NCBI RefSeq assembly: GCF_016623465.1
Contig: NZ_JAEDAJ010000001.1
Coordinates: 377,953-441,952, forward strand
Direction of reading: 5' to 3'
From: Brachybacterium halotolerans
GTDB taxonomy: Bacteria; Actinomycetota; Actinomycetes; Actinomycetales; Dermabacteraceae
DNA length: 64,000 nt
Made by a program: the position numbers and the translations under genes
The notes under the pieces: model-generated
Database searches by the model: none
What the model was told of the DNA's origin: nothing
The model's input: the letters and a program-made list of their open reading frames with translations, nothing else
Part shown: in pieces, positions 49,056 to 56,760 of the stretch
Layout of the letters: every line of letters begins with the position of its first letter
Numbering within the stretch: position 1 is the stretch's first letter

Positions 49056-49721
49056 ATGTCCCTCGGCTCCCGACTCGGCTCGATCCTCACCCGCGCCGCC
49101 CGCTCCCGCACGGTGCGCCGGGCCGCACGCGATCTCGGGCGCAGCGCCGCGGACGCGCTGCGCAACGGCGAGGGCGGCGGCTCCCGCGGCGACGGTCATC
49201 GATCCCGGGGGCAGTCCCCCGAGCAGTCCCACGGGACGCCCCGCGGGCAGACCGGCGGTTCCGCCGGCGAGCACGCGGTGCTGCGCGACCGGTCCTCCTC
49301 CCCCGCCCCGGCCATCTCCTACGCGCCGAGCGCCGACGGGGACGCCGATCCCGGCGAGATCGTCTGGGCCTGGGTCCATTTCGAGGAGGACATCGCGCAG
49401 GGCAAGGACCGCCCGGTGCTCGTCCTCGCCCTCGAGGACGCGTCAGTGGGCGGCGCCGACGGCTCCGGGCAGGCGGTCGTCGCCCTCATGCTCACCTCCC
49501 GCGATCGCGGGCAGGGCACCCACACCGACGAGCACGGCGCGACCTGGGTCGACATCGGCACCGGATCGTGGGACTCCCAGCACCGCCCCTCCGAGGTGAG
49601 GGTGGACCGTCTCCTGAGGATCCCCGCCTCCGCGGTGCGCCGGGAGGGCGCACGCGTGGACCGCGACCGGTTCGACGCGGTCGTCGCCGAGGCGCGCCGC
49701 GTGCACGGCTGGTCGAACTGA
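49056..49721 (+). CDS. PemK/MazF-like protein with long N-terminus, orphan
   Basis: A 221-residue protein. The C-terminal ~125 residues match the PemK/MazF fold pattern (DPGEIVWAWVHFEEDIAQGKDRPVLVLAL, then LTSRDRG and RVDRLLRIPASAVRREGARVD). MazF-type enzymes cut mRNA. The N-terminal ~95 residues are basic and low-complexity. No antitoxin gene is next to it. The ATG follows AGGAGAA. It may be an actinobacterial MazF homologue without toxin role. Confidence 0.75.
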   Translation: MSLGSRLGSILTRAARSRTVRRAARDLGRSAADALRNGEGGGSRGDGHRSRGQSPEQSHGTPRGQTGGSAGEHAVLRDRSSSPAPAISYAPSADGDADPGEIVWAWVHFEEDIAQGKDRPVLVLALEDASVGGADGSGQAVVALMLTSRDRGQGTHTDEHGATWVDIGTGSWDSQHRPSEVRVDRLLRIPASAVRREGARVDRDRFDAVVAEARRVHGWSN

Positions 49722-49779
49722 CCGAGGGGCTGCATGACCTGGGCGCGACACGTCACATGGTCGCGGGATTCCAGGGCCG

Positions 49780-49807
49780 TTGCTGGTAACCTCATCTGCT
49801 GTATGTG
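49780..49807 (+). promoter_or_regulatory. Candidate rpsT promoter
   Basis: TTGCTG, a 16-base spacer, and TATGTG upstream of rpsT by about 195 bases. Inverted repeats GGTGTGC/GCACACC (49821-49834) follow in the leader. The rest of the 281-base gap shows no gene. Confidence 0.42.
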
Positions 49808-50002
49808 TGACATACCGCCCGGTGTGCGCACACCCGGTCGCCCGCCGTGTCAGGGCCGACCGGAGTGAGCGTCTCGGGTGCGTGACCGCGGCAGCGACCC
49901 GGCACCGACGTCTCCAGGCGATCCCCACCGCCCGTCCCCGTCGTGGCCGTTCCTCTGCAGCTGCGGACGTTCCACCACATCCCAGAGCAAGAGAAGAGTC
50001 CC

Positions 50003-50269
50003 GTGGCAAACATCAAGTCGCAGATCAAGCGCAACAAGACCAACGAGAAGGCCCGCCTGCGCAACCGCGCCTACAAGAGCGAGCTGAAGACCTACGCGCG
50101 CAAGGTGCGCACCGCCGTCGCCGCCGGTGACGCGGATGCCGCGCAGTCCGCGCTGCAGGTCGCCTCGCGCAAGCTCGACAAGGCCGCCTCGAAGGGCGTC
50201 ATCCACAAGAACCAGGCCGCGAACCGCAAGTCCGGTCTCGCGAAGCTCGTCGCCGGCGTCGCCGCCTGA
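50003..50269 (+). CDS. rpsT: 30S ribosomal protein S20
   Basis: This 88-residue basic protein ([20 protein letters not shown], ending [16 protein letters not shown]) is helical and typical in length. GTG start. It converges with holA, as usual in actinobacteria. Confidence 0.97.
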   Translation: MANIKSQIKRNKTNEKARLRNRAYKSELKTYARKVRTAVAAGDADAAQSALQVASRKLDKAASKGVIHKNQAANRKSGLAKLVAGVAA

Positions 50270-50288
50270 GACGGCTCCTGCCTTCCAC

Positions 50289-50320
50289 GAGGGCCCCGCA
50301 CCGTTCGGTGCGGGGCCCTC
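50289..50320. terminator. Bidirectional terminator between rpsT and holA
   Basis: A perfect 14-bp stem (50289-50302 with 50307-50320) over a GTTC loop, between the convergent rpsT and holA stops. Confidence 0.8.
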
Positions 50321-50332
50321 GTGCATGCGGGG

Positions 50333-51319
50333 TCAGCGGGTGCGACGGGCGCGCGAGATCTCGATGATCATGCGCTGCACGGACCACTGGGGATCCCGCC
50401 CCGCGCCCTTGACCTCGTGATCCGCCTGGGCGACGGCGTTCAGTGCGCGGGCGAGCGAGCGGTCGCTCCACCCGCGCGCGTCGCGGGAGAGGTTCTTGAC
50501 CATCCACTCGGGCATGCCGAGGCTGCGCGCGGAGGCGCCGGGGGTGGAGACCTTCGCGAGGCCCCGCATCTTCGACGCCATCGCCGCGACGAGCGGCACC
50601 GGGTCGGCGCCGGCCAGGCGGGCCTGCTGCAGCAGCACGAGGGCCTCGGCCTCGCGTCCGGCGATGGTGGCGTCGGCGACGGCGAAGGCGGTGGTCTCCA
50701 CGCGTCCTGCCGTCACCCCGCGCACGTGCTCGAGGGTGACGGGCGCCGCCTGCTCCCCGTTCTCCGGGGTGGTGTCCTCGATGAGCTGGCGGCTGATGGC
50801 CGCGAGCTCGGAGAGGTCGGTGCCGAAGGCGTCGACGAGGGCTGCTGCGGCGTCGGGCTGGATGCGGCGCCCGGCGCGGGTGAACTCGGCGGTGACGAAG
50901 GTCTGCTTGTCGCCGGCGCGCTTGAGCGGATCGGCCGCGACGCGCTGGACCCCGGCTTTCTTGAGGGCGTCCAGGAGCTTCTTCCCGCGGTTGCCGCCGC
51001 GGTGGACGAGCACCAGGGAGACATCGTCCTCCGGGGCCTTGATGTAGCTGCTGACCTCGTTGACGAGCGACTCGGGCGCGGACTGCAGGTCGGGCACGAG
51101 CACGAAGCGCCCCTCCCCGAACAGGGACGGGCTCGTGACCTGGGCGAGCGCGCCCGCGACGGCGGTCTCGCCGCCGATCTCGTGGATCGCGACCTCCGGA
51201 TCCCTCTCGCGCGCGCGGGCCTTCAGCCGCTCGAGGGCGCGTGCGGCGATCAGCGGCTCCGTCCCGTGGACGAGCACCACGGGCGCGAGGTCGACGCTGT
51301 GCCAGGCGACGTCGGCCAT
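50333..51319 (-). CDS. holA: DNA polymerase III subunit delta
   Basis: This 328-residue clamp-loader subunit is recognised by the order of its AAA-like core (VVLVHGTEPLIAARALERLK), SLFGEGRFVLVPDLQ, VLVHRGGNRGKKLLDAL and a C-terminal RFC-like helical domain (EALVLLQQARLAGADPVPLV). The ATG follows AAGGAG. It lies downstream of comEC with ~100 bases between. Confidence 0.92.
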   Translation of the reverse strand: MADVAWHSVDLAPVVLVHGTEPLIAARALERLKARARERDPEVAIHEIGGETAVAGALAQVTSPSLFGEGRFVLVPDLQSAPESLVNEVSSYIKAPEDDVSLVLVHRGGNRGKKLLDALKKAGVQRVAADPLKRAGDKQTFVTAEFTRAGRRIQPDAAAALVDAFGTDLSELAAISRQLIEDTTPENGEQAAPVTLEHVRGVTAGRVETTAFAVADATIAGREAEALVLLQQARLAGADPVPLVAAMASKMRGLAKVSTPGASARSLGMPEWMVKNLSRDARGWSDRSLARALNAVAQADHEVKGAGRDPQWSVQRMIIEISRARRTR

Positions 51320-51426
51320 CGGCAGCTCCTTCGGGATCGGCGGATCGGGCGGGGTCTGAGGAGGCGGCACGCCGCGGCGGGCGCGCGAGGCTGCCCTCCG
51401 GGGCGGGCCGGCGGACCCGCTCGATC

Positions 51427-53799
51427 CTATCCGGCCGGGCCGACGCCCCGCGGACTCAGCGGGTCGTCGACGGGGAGCAGGACCGTGCCGTCGACGTCCG
51501 TGCGCGCGGAGCGCGCCCCGAGCCTCTCCGCGATCGAGAGGGTCTGCGGCGAAGGATGGCCGAAGGTGTTGTCCTTGCCGACGGTGAACAGCATGACCTG
51601 CGGTGACAGCGCGTCGTAGAGTCCCGCCGTCTGTCGCTTGGAACCGTGATGGGCGGTCTTCACGATGGTCGCCGGGCCTGGCCGGGTGGCGAGCAGGCGC
51701 GCCTGACCGACGGGCTCGAGGTCCCCGAGCCCCACGTAGCTCACGCCGTCCGGCCACGTGGCGCGCACGACGACCGAGCAGTCGTTGAAGTCGTCTCCCT
51801 CGCCCCCGGTCTCGAGGTGGGAGGCCTGGCGGGCGTCGTCGGCCGATGCCGGCCAGAGGACGTCCAGTCCGAGAGATCCCTCCGTCTGCGTCATGCCGGC
51901 GGCGACGGGGGTGACCGGCACGTCGGGGACGGTCTTGGACAACGCCTCGGGCAGAGGGCACACCCATTGCGCAGTCGGCGTCCGCTCCCCCGTGAGGGCG
52001 CCGATCCCGCCCACGTGATCGGCATGGGGATGCGTGAGGACGAGCAGGTCGATCCGGGTGACATGCAGACGGTCGAGGCACGAGCGCAGCGCATCGGGGT
52101 CGGGGCCCGTGTCCACGAGCACGGTCGCGGGCTCGCCGTCCCCGGGGCTCCCGAGGGCGAGGTCCGCGTCCTCGGGGCGCTCGCGCAACAGCACCGCGTC
52201 CCCCTGCCCGACGGCGCAGGCGGCGACGCGCCAGTCGTCGGTGCCGACTCCCGGGACCGGAAGGCGCTGGGCGAGCGGCGGGGCGAGCACGCCCACGAGC
52301 ACCGCCGCGAGGACGAACCGGACGATCCGCGAACGGTGGCCCAGCACCCCGGCGACGACGAGAGCGATCGCGAGCAGGGCGAGCACCGCACCCCATGCGC
52401 CCTCGGGCACGGCGATGCGGGAGCCGGGCAGGGCGTCGGCCGTGCGCGCCACGAGGATGACCAGGTGCGCGCCGCCCGCGGTGAGGTGCCACAGCGGGGT
52501 CGCCAGAGCGGGCGCGGCGGGGCCGATGAGCGTCGCGATCATCCCGATGATCGTGGCGGGGCCGACGATCGGGGCGACCGCCATGTTCACGGGCACCGCC
52601 CACACCGACACCTCGGGCGTGAGGAGCACGAGCACGGGTGTGCATGCGAGCTGCGCGGCGAGGGGCACGGCGAGGAGCAGTGCCCAGGTGCGCGGGATCC
52701 TCTCCCCGCTGATGCTCACGGCCGCGTTCGCCATGGCGGGGGCGAGCACGAGGATCGCGGCGGTCGCGAGGGCGGAGAGCAGGAAGCCGGCGGAGGCGGC
52801 CGTCGCCGGGTCGAGGCAGGACCACAGGGCGATCGCCGCGCCGAGCGAGGCGACCGGGGAGGCGCGCACGCCCATGAACCGGGCGGCCAGGAGCGGCGCC
52901 GCCATCGTCGCCGCGCGCAGCGCCGACGGCTCGTCCCCGACGAGCGCCACGTACGCGGCGCCGGCGACCGCCGCGGCCGCCACACGGGGGCGCCGTGGGA
53001 CGCCGAGCAGCAGGGCCGGGACGAGCACGGCGCCGAGGACCAGTGCGATGTTCGCCCCGGAGACCGCGACCAGGTGCGAGATGCCGGCTCGGCGCATGAT
53101 CTCCTCGGTCTCGGTGGACATGCCGCTGGTGTCGCCCGTGGTCATCCCGCGCGAGAGGGCGGCCTCGTCGTCCGGCAGCGACGCGGTGAGGTCGCGGGCG
53201 GTCTTTCGGACGTGCTGGCCGGGGCCGTGCGCCGCCTCGAGGACGTCCACGCGTGCGGCGGCGAGGATGACGATGCCGTCGGTCTGGGCGACGCGGGCGC
53301 GCACCCGGATCACGTCGTGGTCGTGCACAGGGTCGAGCAGGTCCTTCCCGCCGGTGACGAGCATGCGTGTCGAGGCGGGCAGCGCCGCCTCCTCGGATCC
53401 GATCCGCGCGGGCCCGGGACGCAGGCGGACCATCACCTGGCGGCGATCCTCGGCCCCGGGGAGCGCGCTCGAGGACTCCTGGCTGTCGCCGGTGGCCACC
53501 GCCTCGAGCTCGACGATGCGGCCAGTGGCCGAGGCGTCCTCGAGGGTGAGGACCGTGGTCTCGTGACGATCGACCCCGGGGAGCAGCAGTGCGGCGCCGA
53601 GGCCCATGAGCACGAGGTGCGCGCCGACGGCGGTGATCGCCCCGGGGCGCCGCAGGCAGGCGGCGACGCACAGGGCGAGCGCGGCGAGTGCGAGCAGGAG
53701 GAGGAGTGCGGCCCGGATGCCGCAGGCGATGCCGAGCACCGCGAGGGTCCAGAGCACGGCCGCGGCGGGGACGGTGCGCAGGTCGGCGCGGGTGAGCAC
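51427..53799 (-). CDS. comEC: DNA internalization protein ComEC/Rec2
   Basis: This 790-residue channel protein for DNA uptake has an N-terminal membrane/OB part, a ten-or-so-helix competence domain (GISHLVAVSGANIALVLGAVL) and a C-terminal metallo-beta-lactamase-like domain with LLVLTHPHADHVGG. All three parts are present, so the gene seems intact. comEA overlaps it closely upstream (3 bases gap). Confidence 0.92.
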   Translation of the reverse strand: MLTRADLRTVPAAAVLWTLAVLGIACGIRAALLLLLALAALALCVAACLRRPGAITAVGAHLVLMGLGAALLLPGVDRHETTVLTLEDASATGRIVELEAVATGDSQESSSALPGAEDRRQVMVRLRPGPARIGSEEAALPASTRMLVTGGKDLLDPVHDHDVIRVRARVAQTDGIVILAAARVDVLEAAHGPGQHVRKTARDLTASLPDDEAALSRGMTTGDTSGMSTETEEIMRRAGISHLVAVSGANIALVLGAVLVPALLLGVPRRPRVAAAAVAGAAYVALVGDEPSALRAATMAAPLLAARFMGVRASPVASLGAAIALWSCLDPATAASAGFLLSALATAAILVLAPAMANAAVSISGERIPRTWALLLAVPLAAQLACTPVLVLLTPEVSVWAVPVNMAVAPIVGPATIIGMIATLIGPAAPALATPLWHLTAGGAHLVILVARTADALPGSRIAVPEGAWGAVLALLAIALVVAGVLGHRSRIVRFVLAAVLVGVLAPPLAQRLPVPGVGTDDWRVAACAVGQGDAVLLRERPEDADLALGSPGDGEPATVLVDTGPDPDALRSCLDRLHVTRIDLLVLTHPHADHVGGIGALTGERTPTAQWVCPLPEALSKTVPDVPVTPVAAGMTQTEGSLGLDVLWPASADDARQASHLETGGEGDDFNDCSVVVRATWPDGVSYVGLGDLEPVGQARLLATRPGPATIVKTAHHGSKRQTAGLYDALSPQVMLFTVGKDNTFGHPSPQTLSIAERLGARSARTDVDGTVLLPVDDPLSPRGVGPAG

Positions 53800-53801
53800 G
53801 C

Positions 53802-54869
53802 TCAGACCGTCGCCTGCGGACGGATCTTCTCGAGGGTCGCCGGGCCGATGCCGGAGACCTCGGCGAGGTCGTCGACGCTCGCGAAGGGGCCGTTCTGCTC
53901 CCGGTGGTCGATGATGCGCTGGGCGATGGCCGGCCCGACTCCGGGCAGCTCGTCGAGCTGGTCGGCGTCGGCCGTGTTGATGTCGATGGCGCCCGCACCT
54001 GGGCCGTCGGCCGAGGCCGCGTTGCCGCTGCCCTGTCCCGCGTCGGCCGCGCTCCCGGACGCGGCCCCTCCCCCGGAGGTGCCCGCTCCTCCGGTGCTCC
54101 CGGTCGCCGCCTCCCCGGAGGGCTCCTCCCCTTCCTCGGGGACGTGGATCTGCTCGGCGTCGACGAGGACGCGCGCGAGGTTGACGGAGGTCAGGTCCGC
54201 GGTCTTCACCGTCCCGCCCGCCTTCTCGAGGGCATCGGCGACGCGGGACCCGGCCGGGAGCTCCACCACCCCGGGCTCCTTCACGGCGCCCGAGACGTAG
54301 ACGACCACGGTGCCCTCCCCCGCGTCCCCGGGGGCGTCGGCACCGTCAGCGGCCGCTGCCCCGGACGGCGGGGCGGAGGCGGATGCTGCGGGTGACGCCG
54401 CCTCCCCGGCCGCCCCCTGTTCTGCGGTCTCGCCGTCCGCGGCGGCTGTCCCATCAGGGGACGCGGACGCTGCGGGTGCGGACGTCGTCACGGGCGGGGC
54501 CGTCTGCTCGGAGCCGGCGACCGCGCTGCCGCGGCCCGTGAGGTGGATGGAGGCGCCGGCGATGAGGACGAGCACGGCGACGCCTGCGAGAGCCGCCGGG
54601 GAGGGCCGCGGGATCCGCTGCCACCAGGGCGGGCGCTCGGCGCCGCGGTGCTCGCGGACCTCGACGAGGTCCTCCTCGGGCTCCCACCAGGCGTCCTCCA
54701 GGACGCCCTGGCCCTGCGCGCCGCCGTCCTCGCGCTCTCGGTCCTGCTCCCGACGACGATGCCGCCCGGCCCGGGGGCGTGCAGGGGCCGAGCGCTCTCC
54801 GCGACGCCGGGAGTCGGTCCGGGAGCGTGCCCTGCCGGTGGTCCGGGCGGAGCGGGATGCGTGCGACAT
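53802..54869 (-). CDS. comEA: DNA-binding competence protein ComEA
   Basis: This 355-residue protein has a basic cytosolic N-terminus, a single membrane segment (ALAGVAVLVLIAGASIHL), an Ala/Gly/Pro-rich linker, an SLBB domain (VVVYVSGAVKEPGVVELPAGSRV), another linker and a C-terminal helix-hairpin-helix (DINTADADQLDELPGVGPAIAQ). It binds DNA outside the membrane for ComEC. The start is the ATG that gives the MSHASRS N-terminus; the frame runs on upstream. Confidence 0.9.
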   Translation of the reverse strand: MSHASRSARTTGRARSRTDSRRRGERSAPARPRAGRHRRREQDREREDGGAQGQGVLEDAWWEPEEDLVEVREHRGAERPPWWQRIPRPSPAALAGVAVLVLIAGASIHLTGRGSAVAGSEQTAPPVTTSAPAASASPDGTAAADGETAEQGAAGEAASPAASASAPPSGAAAADGADAPGDAGEGTVVVYVSGAVKEPGVVELPAGSRVADALEKAGGTVKTADLTSVNLARVLVDAEQIHVPEEGEEPSGEAATGSTGGAGTSGGGAASGSAADAGQGSGNAASADGPGAGAIDINTADADQLDELPGVGPAIAQRIIDHREQNGPFASVDDLAEVSGIGPATLEKIRPQATV

Positions 54870-55049
54870 GCCGCTGACGCTAGGTCCGCCGGGGACGCGG
54901 GCCAGCGTCGGATGCGCTGATGGGGACAACCGGGCCCTGGGGAGGAACGGCGGGCCGTCCGCCGAGCGGTCACCGGTCGGCCACGGGGAACGGGGCAACG
55001 CACGGGCGGTGCAGACGGACGATCCGGCCGCTCTCCCGGTCCCTGGGCC

Positions 55050-55751
55050 TCAGTTCAGGCCGAAGGTCGCCATCCACTGGGGCCAGAACGCGATCACGAT
55101 GACCACGGCGACCAGGGCGTACCAGAGCAGCGTGAGCACGACCCAGCGGCGCAGCAGCGCGGCCAGGACCCCGCGCACTGCCAGCGTGCCGGTCTCGACG
55201 GTGTGGGCGAGCACGGCGAAGAACATCGGCGCAGTGACGACCCAGACCACCAGGCACCACGGGCACAGGGCGTGGATGACGAAGATCGCGGAGATCGCGA
55301 GGAAGTGGACCATCGCGAAAGCGAAGACCATCCCGCCGAGCGTCGCCCAGCGGAACCAGCGCGGCACCGCGGCCCGGGAGACCAGCAGGGAGCCGATCGC
55401 GCCCATGATCGCGAATCCGCCCAGGCCGATCGCCATGTTCGGGATGCCCAGGGCGCTCGCCTGCCACGTCATCATCACGGTGCCGCAGGAGATGAAGGGG
55501 TTGATGTCGCAGCCGAGCTGCGCGTCGGGATTCGCGCTGAGGAAGATCTTGTCCATGAACAGCGCGAGCGCGGCGATCCAGCCGAGCGCTCCGCCGATCA
55601 GCAGCACGATCCCCACCAGCAGGTCCGGGGCGCGTCGGCGGGAGGCGCGCTCGGCGGCGAGCTCGGCCTCGACCTCGGCGCGCAGCGCGGCCTCGTCGTC
55701 CTGCGGTGCCGCACCGCGGTGCGTGTTCTCGGAGCGGGATCGTGCGTTCAT
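55050..55751 (-). CDS. Vitamin K epoxide reductase (VKOR) family protein
   Basis: A 233-residue membrane enzyme that likely reoxidises a DsbA-type partner with menaquinone. Four or five membrane segments carry the conserved Cys sites CDINPFISC and CPWC, with the loop Ser/Trp before them. The N-terminus is charged and cytosolic. It follows oleD with 10 bases gap on the same strand, so co-transcription is possible although the role is unrelated. Confidence 0.9.
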   Translation of the reverse strand: MNARSRSENTHRGAAPQDDEAALRAEVEAELAAERASRRRAPDLLVGIVLLIGGALGWIAALALFMDKIFLSANPDAQLGCDINPFISCGTVMMTWQASALGIPNMAIGLGGFAIMGAIGSLLVSRAAVPRWFRWATLGGMVFAFAMVHFLAISAIFVIHALCPWCLVVWVVTAPMFFAVLAHTVETGTLAVRGVLAALLRRWVVLTLLWYALVAVVIVIAFWPQWMATFGLN

Positions 55752-55761
55752 CGGGCCCTCC

Positions 55762-56760
55762 TCAGGCGCTGCCGACGACGGGGTGCTCGGCGAACCATCG
55801 CGAGAGGCGCTCGAGGCCCTCGTCGAAGCTCACCGCAGGGGTCCAGCGCAGACGCTCGCGCGTGCGGCGCTGGTCGAACCAGTGGGCGGTGGACATCTGC
55901 TCGGCCAGGAACTCCGTCATCGGCGGCTCGTCCTCGCCGGGGCGGATCTCCCAGACCTTCTCGACGACGCGCCCCGCGAGCCGTGCGAGCGAGCCGGGGA
56001 TCCGACGGGTGGGCCGGGGCACCCCGGCGGCCTCGCAGAAGCCGCCGAGCACGTCGCGCACGGTGCGCGGCTCGCCGTTGGTGATCACGAAGCTCTCGCC
56101 GTGCACGTCCTCGATGGCGTCGAGGCCCGCGACGATCGCCGAGGCGGCGTTGTCCACGTAGGTGGTGTCGATGAGGGCCATGCCGTCGTCGAGGATCGGC
56201 AGGGTGCCGCGCCGACCGCGATCGACGATCCTGCCCACGAGCTGCGTGTCCCCCGGGCCCCACACGATGTGCGGACGCAGCGAGGTGACCAGCAGGTCGT
56301 CCGTGCCGTCGGCCGCCATCGCCTCGAGCTCCGCGGCGGCCTTGGTGCGGGCGTAGCTGCCGCGGGCGCGCTCGGGGTCCGCGGGCGTCGCGTCGAGGCC
56401 GACGATGGAGGTGCCGAGATGCGCGACCGAGGGCGAGGAGATGTTCACCAGGCGCCCGCCGCCGTGCGCGCGCAGCGCGTCCAGGACGTGCCGGGTGCCG
56501 CCCACGTTGACGGCCCGGAACTCCTCCTCGGGGCCCGCGAAGGAGACCTTCGCGGCGAGGTGCACGATCGCGTCGACCCCGTCGGCGGCGCGGCGCACGT
56601 CGTCGGCGTCGGCGAGGGACCCCTGGACGTCCCGCACGCCGGGCAGTCCTGCAGGTCGCCGCTGGAAGGCGCGGACGTCGTCCCCGCGGTCGCGCAGGGC
56701 GGTCGCGACGGCGCCGCCGAGCATGCCCGAGGCGCCGGTGACCAGGACGCGGCGGCTCAC
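55762..56760 (-). CDS. oleD: OleD-like 2-alkyl-3-ketoacid reductase
   Basis: A 332-residue NAD(P)-dependent SDR-type reductase: Rossmann VTGASGMLGGAVATAL, then HLAAKVSFAG, catalytic YARTK (YxxxK) and TYVDNAASAIV. In the olefin pathway OleD reduces the 2-alkyl-3-ketoacid made by OleA. The GTG overlaps the oleBC stop by GTGA, so the cluster is one coupled operon. Confidence 0.9.
   Translation of the reverse strand: MSRRVLVTGASGMLGGAVATALRDRGDDVRAFQRRPAGLPGVRDVQGSLADADDVRRAADGVDAIVHLAAKVSFAGPEEEFRAVNVGGTRHVLDALRAHGGGRLVNISSPSVAHLGTSIVGLDATPADPERARGSYARTKAAAELEAMAADGTDDLLVTSLRPHIVWGPGDTQLVGRIVDRGRRGTLPILDDGMALIDTTYVDNAASAIVAGLDAIEDVHGESFVITNGEPRTVRDVLGGFCEAAGVPRPTRRIPGSLARLAGRVVEKVWEIRPGEDEPPMTEFLAEQMSTAHWFDQRRTRERLRWTPAVSFDEGLERLSRWFAEHPVVGSA

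Noticed and set aside
50333..53998. 1221-codon minus-strand frame covering holA and comEC
   Set aside because: Only its last part is holA; the rest is an alternate frame of comEC and holds Arg/Pro-rich nonsense text.
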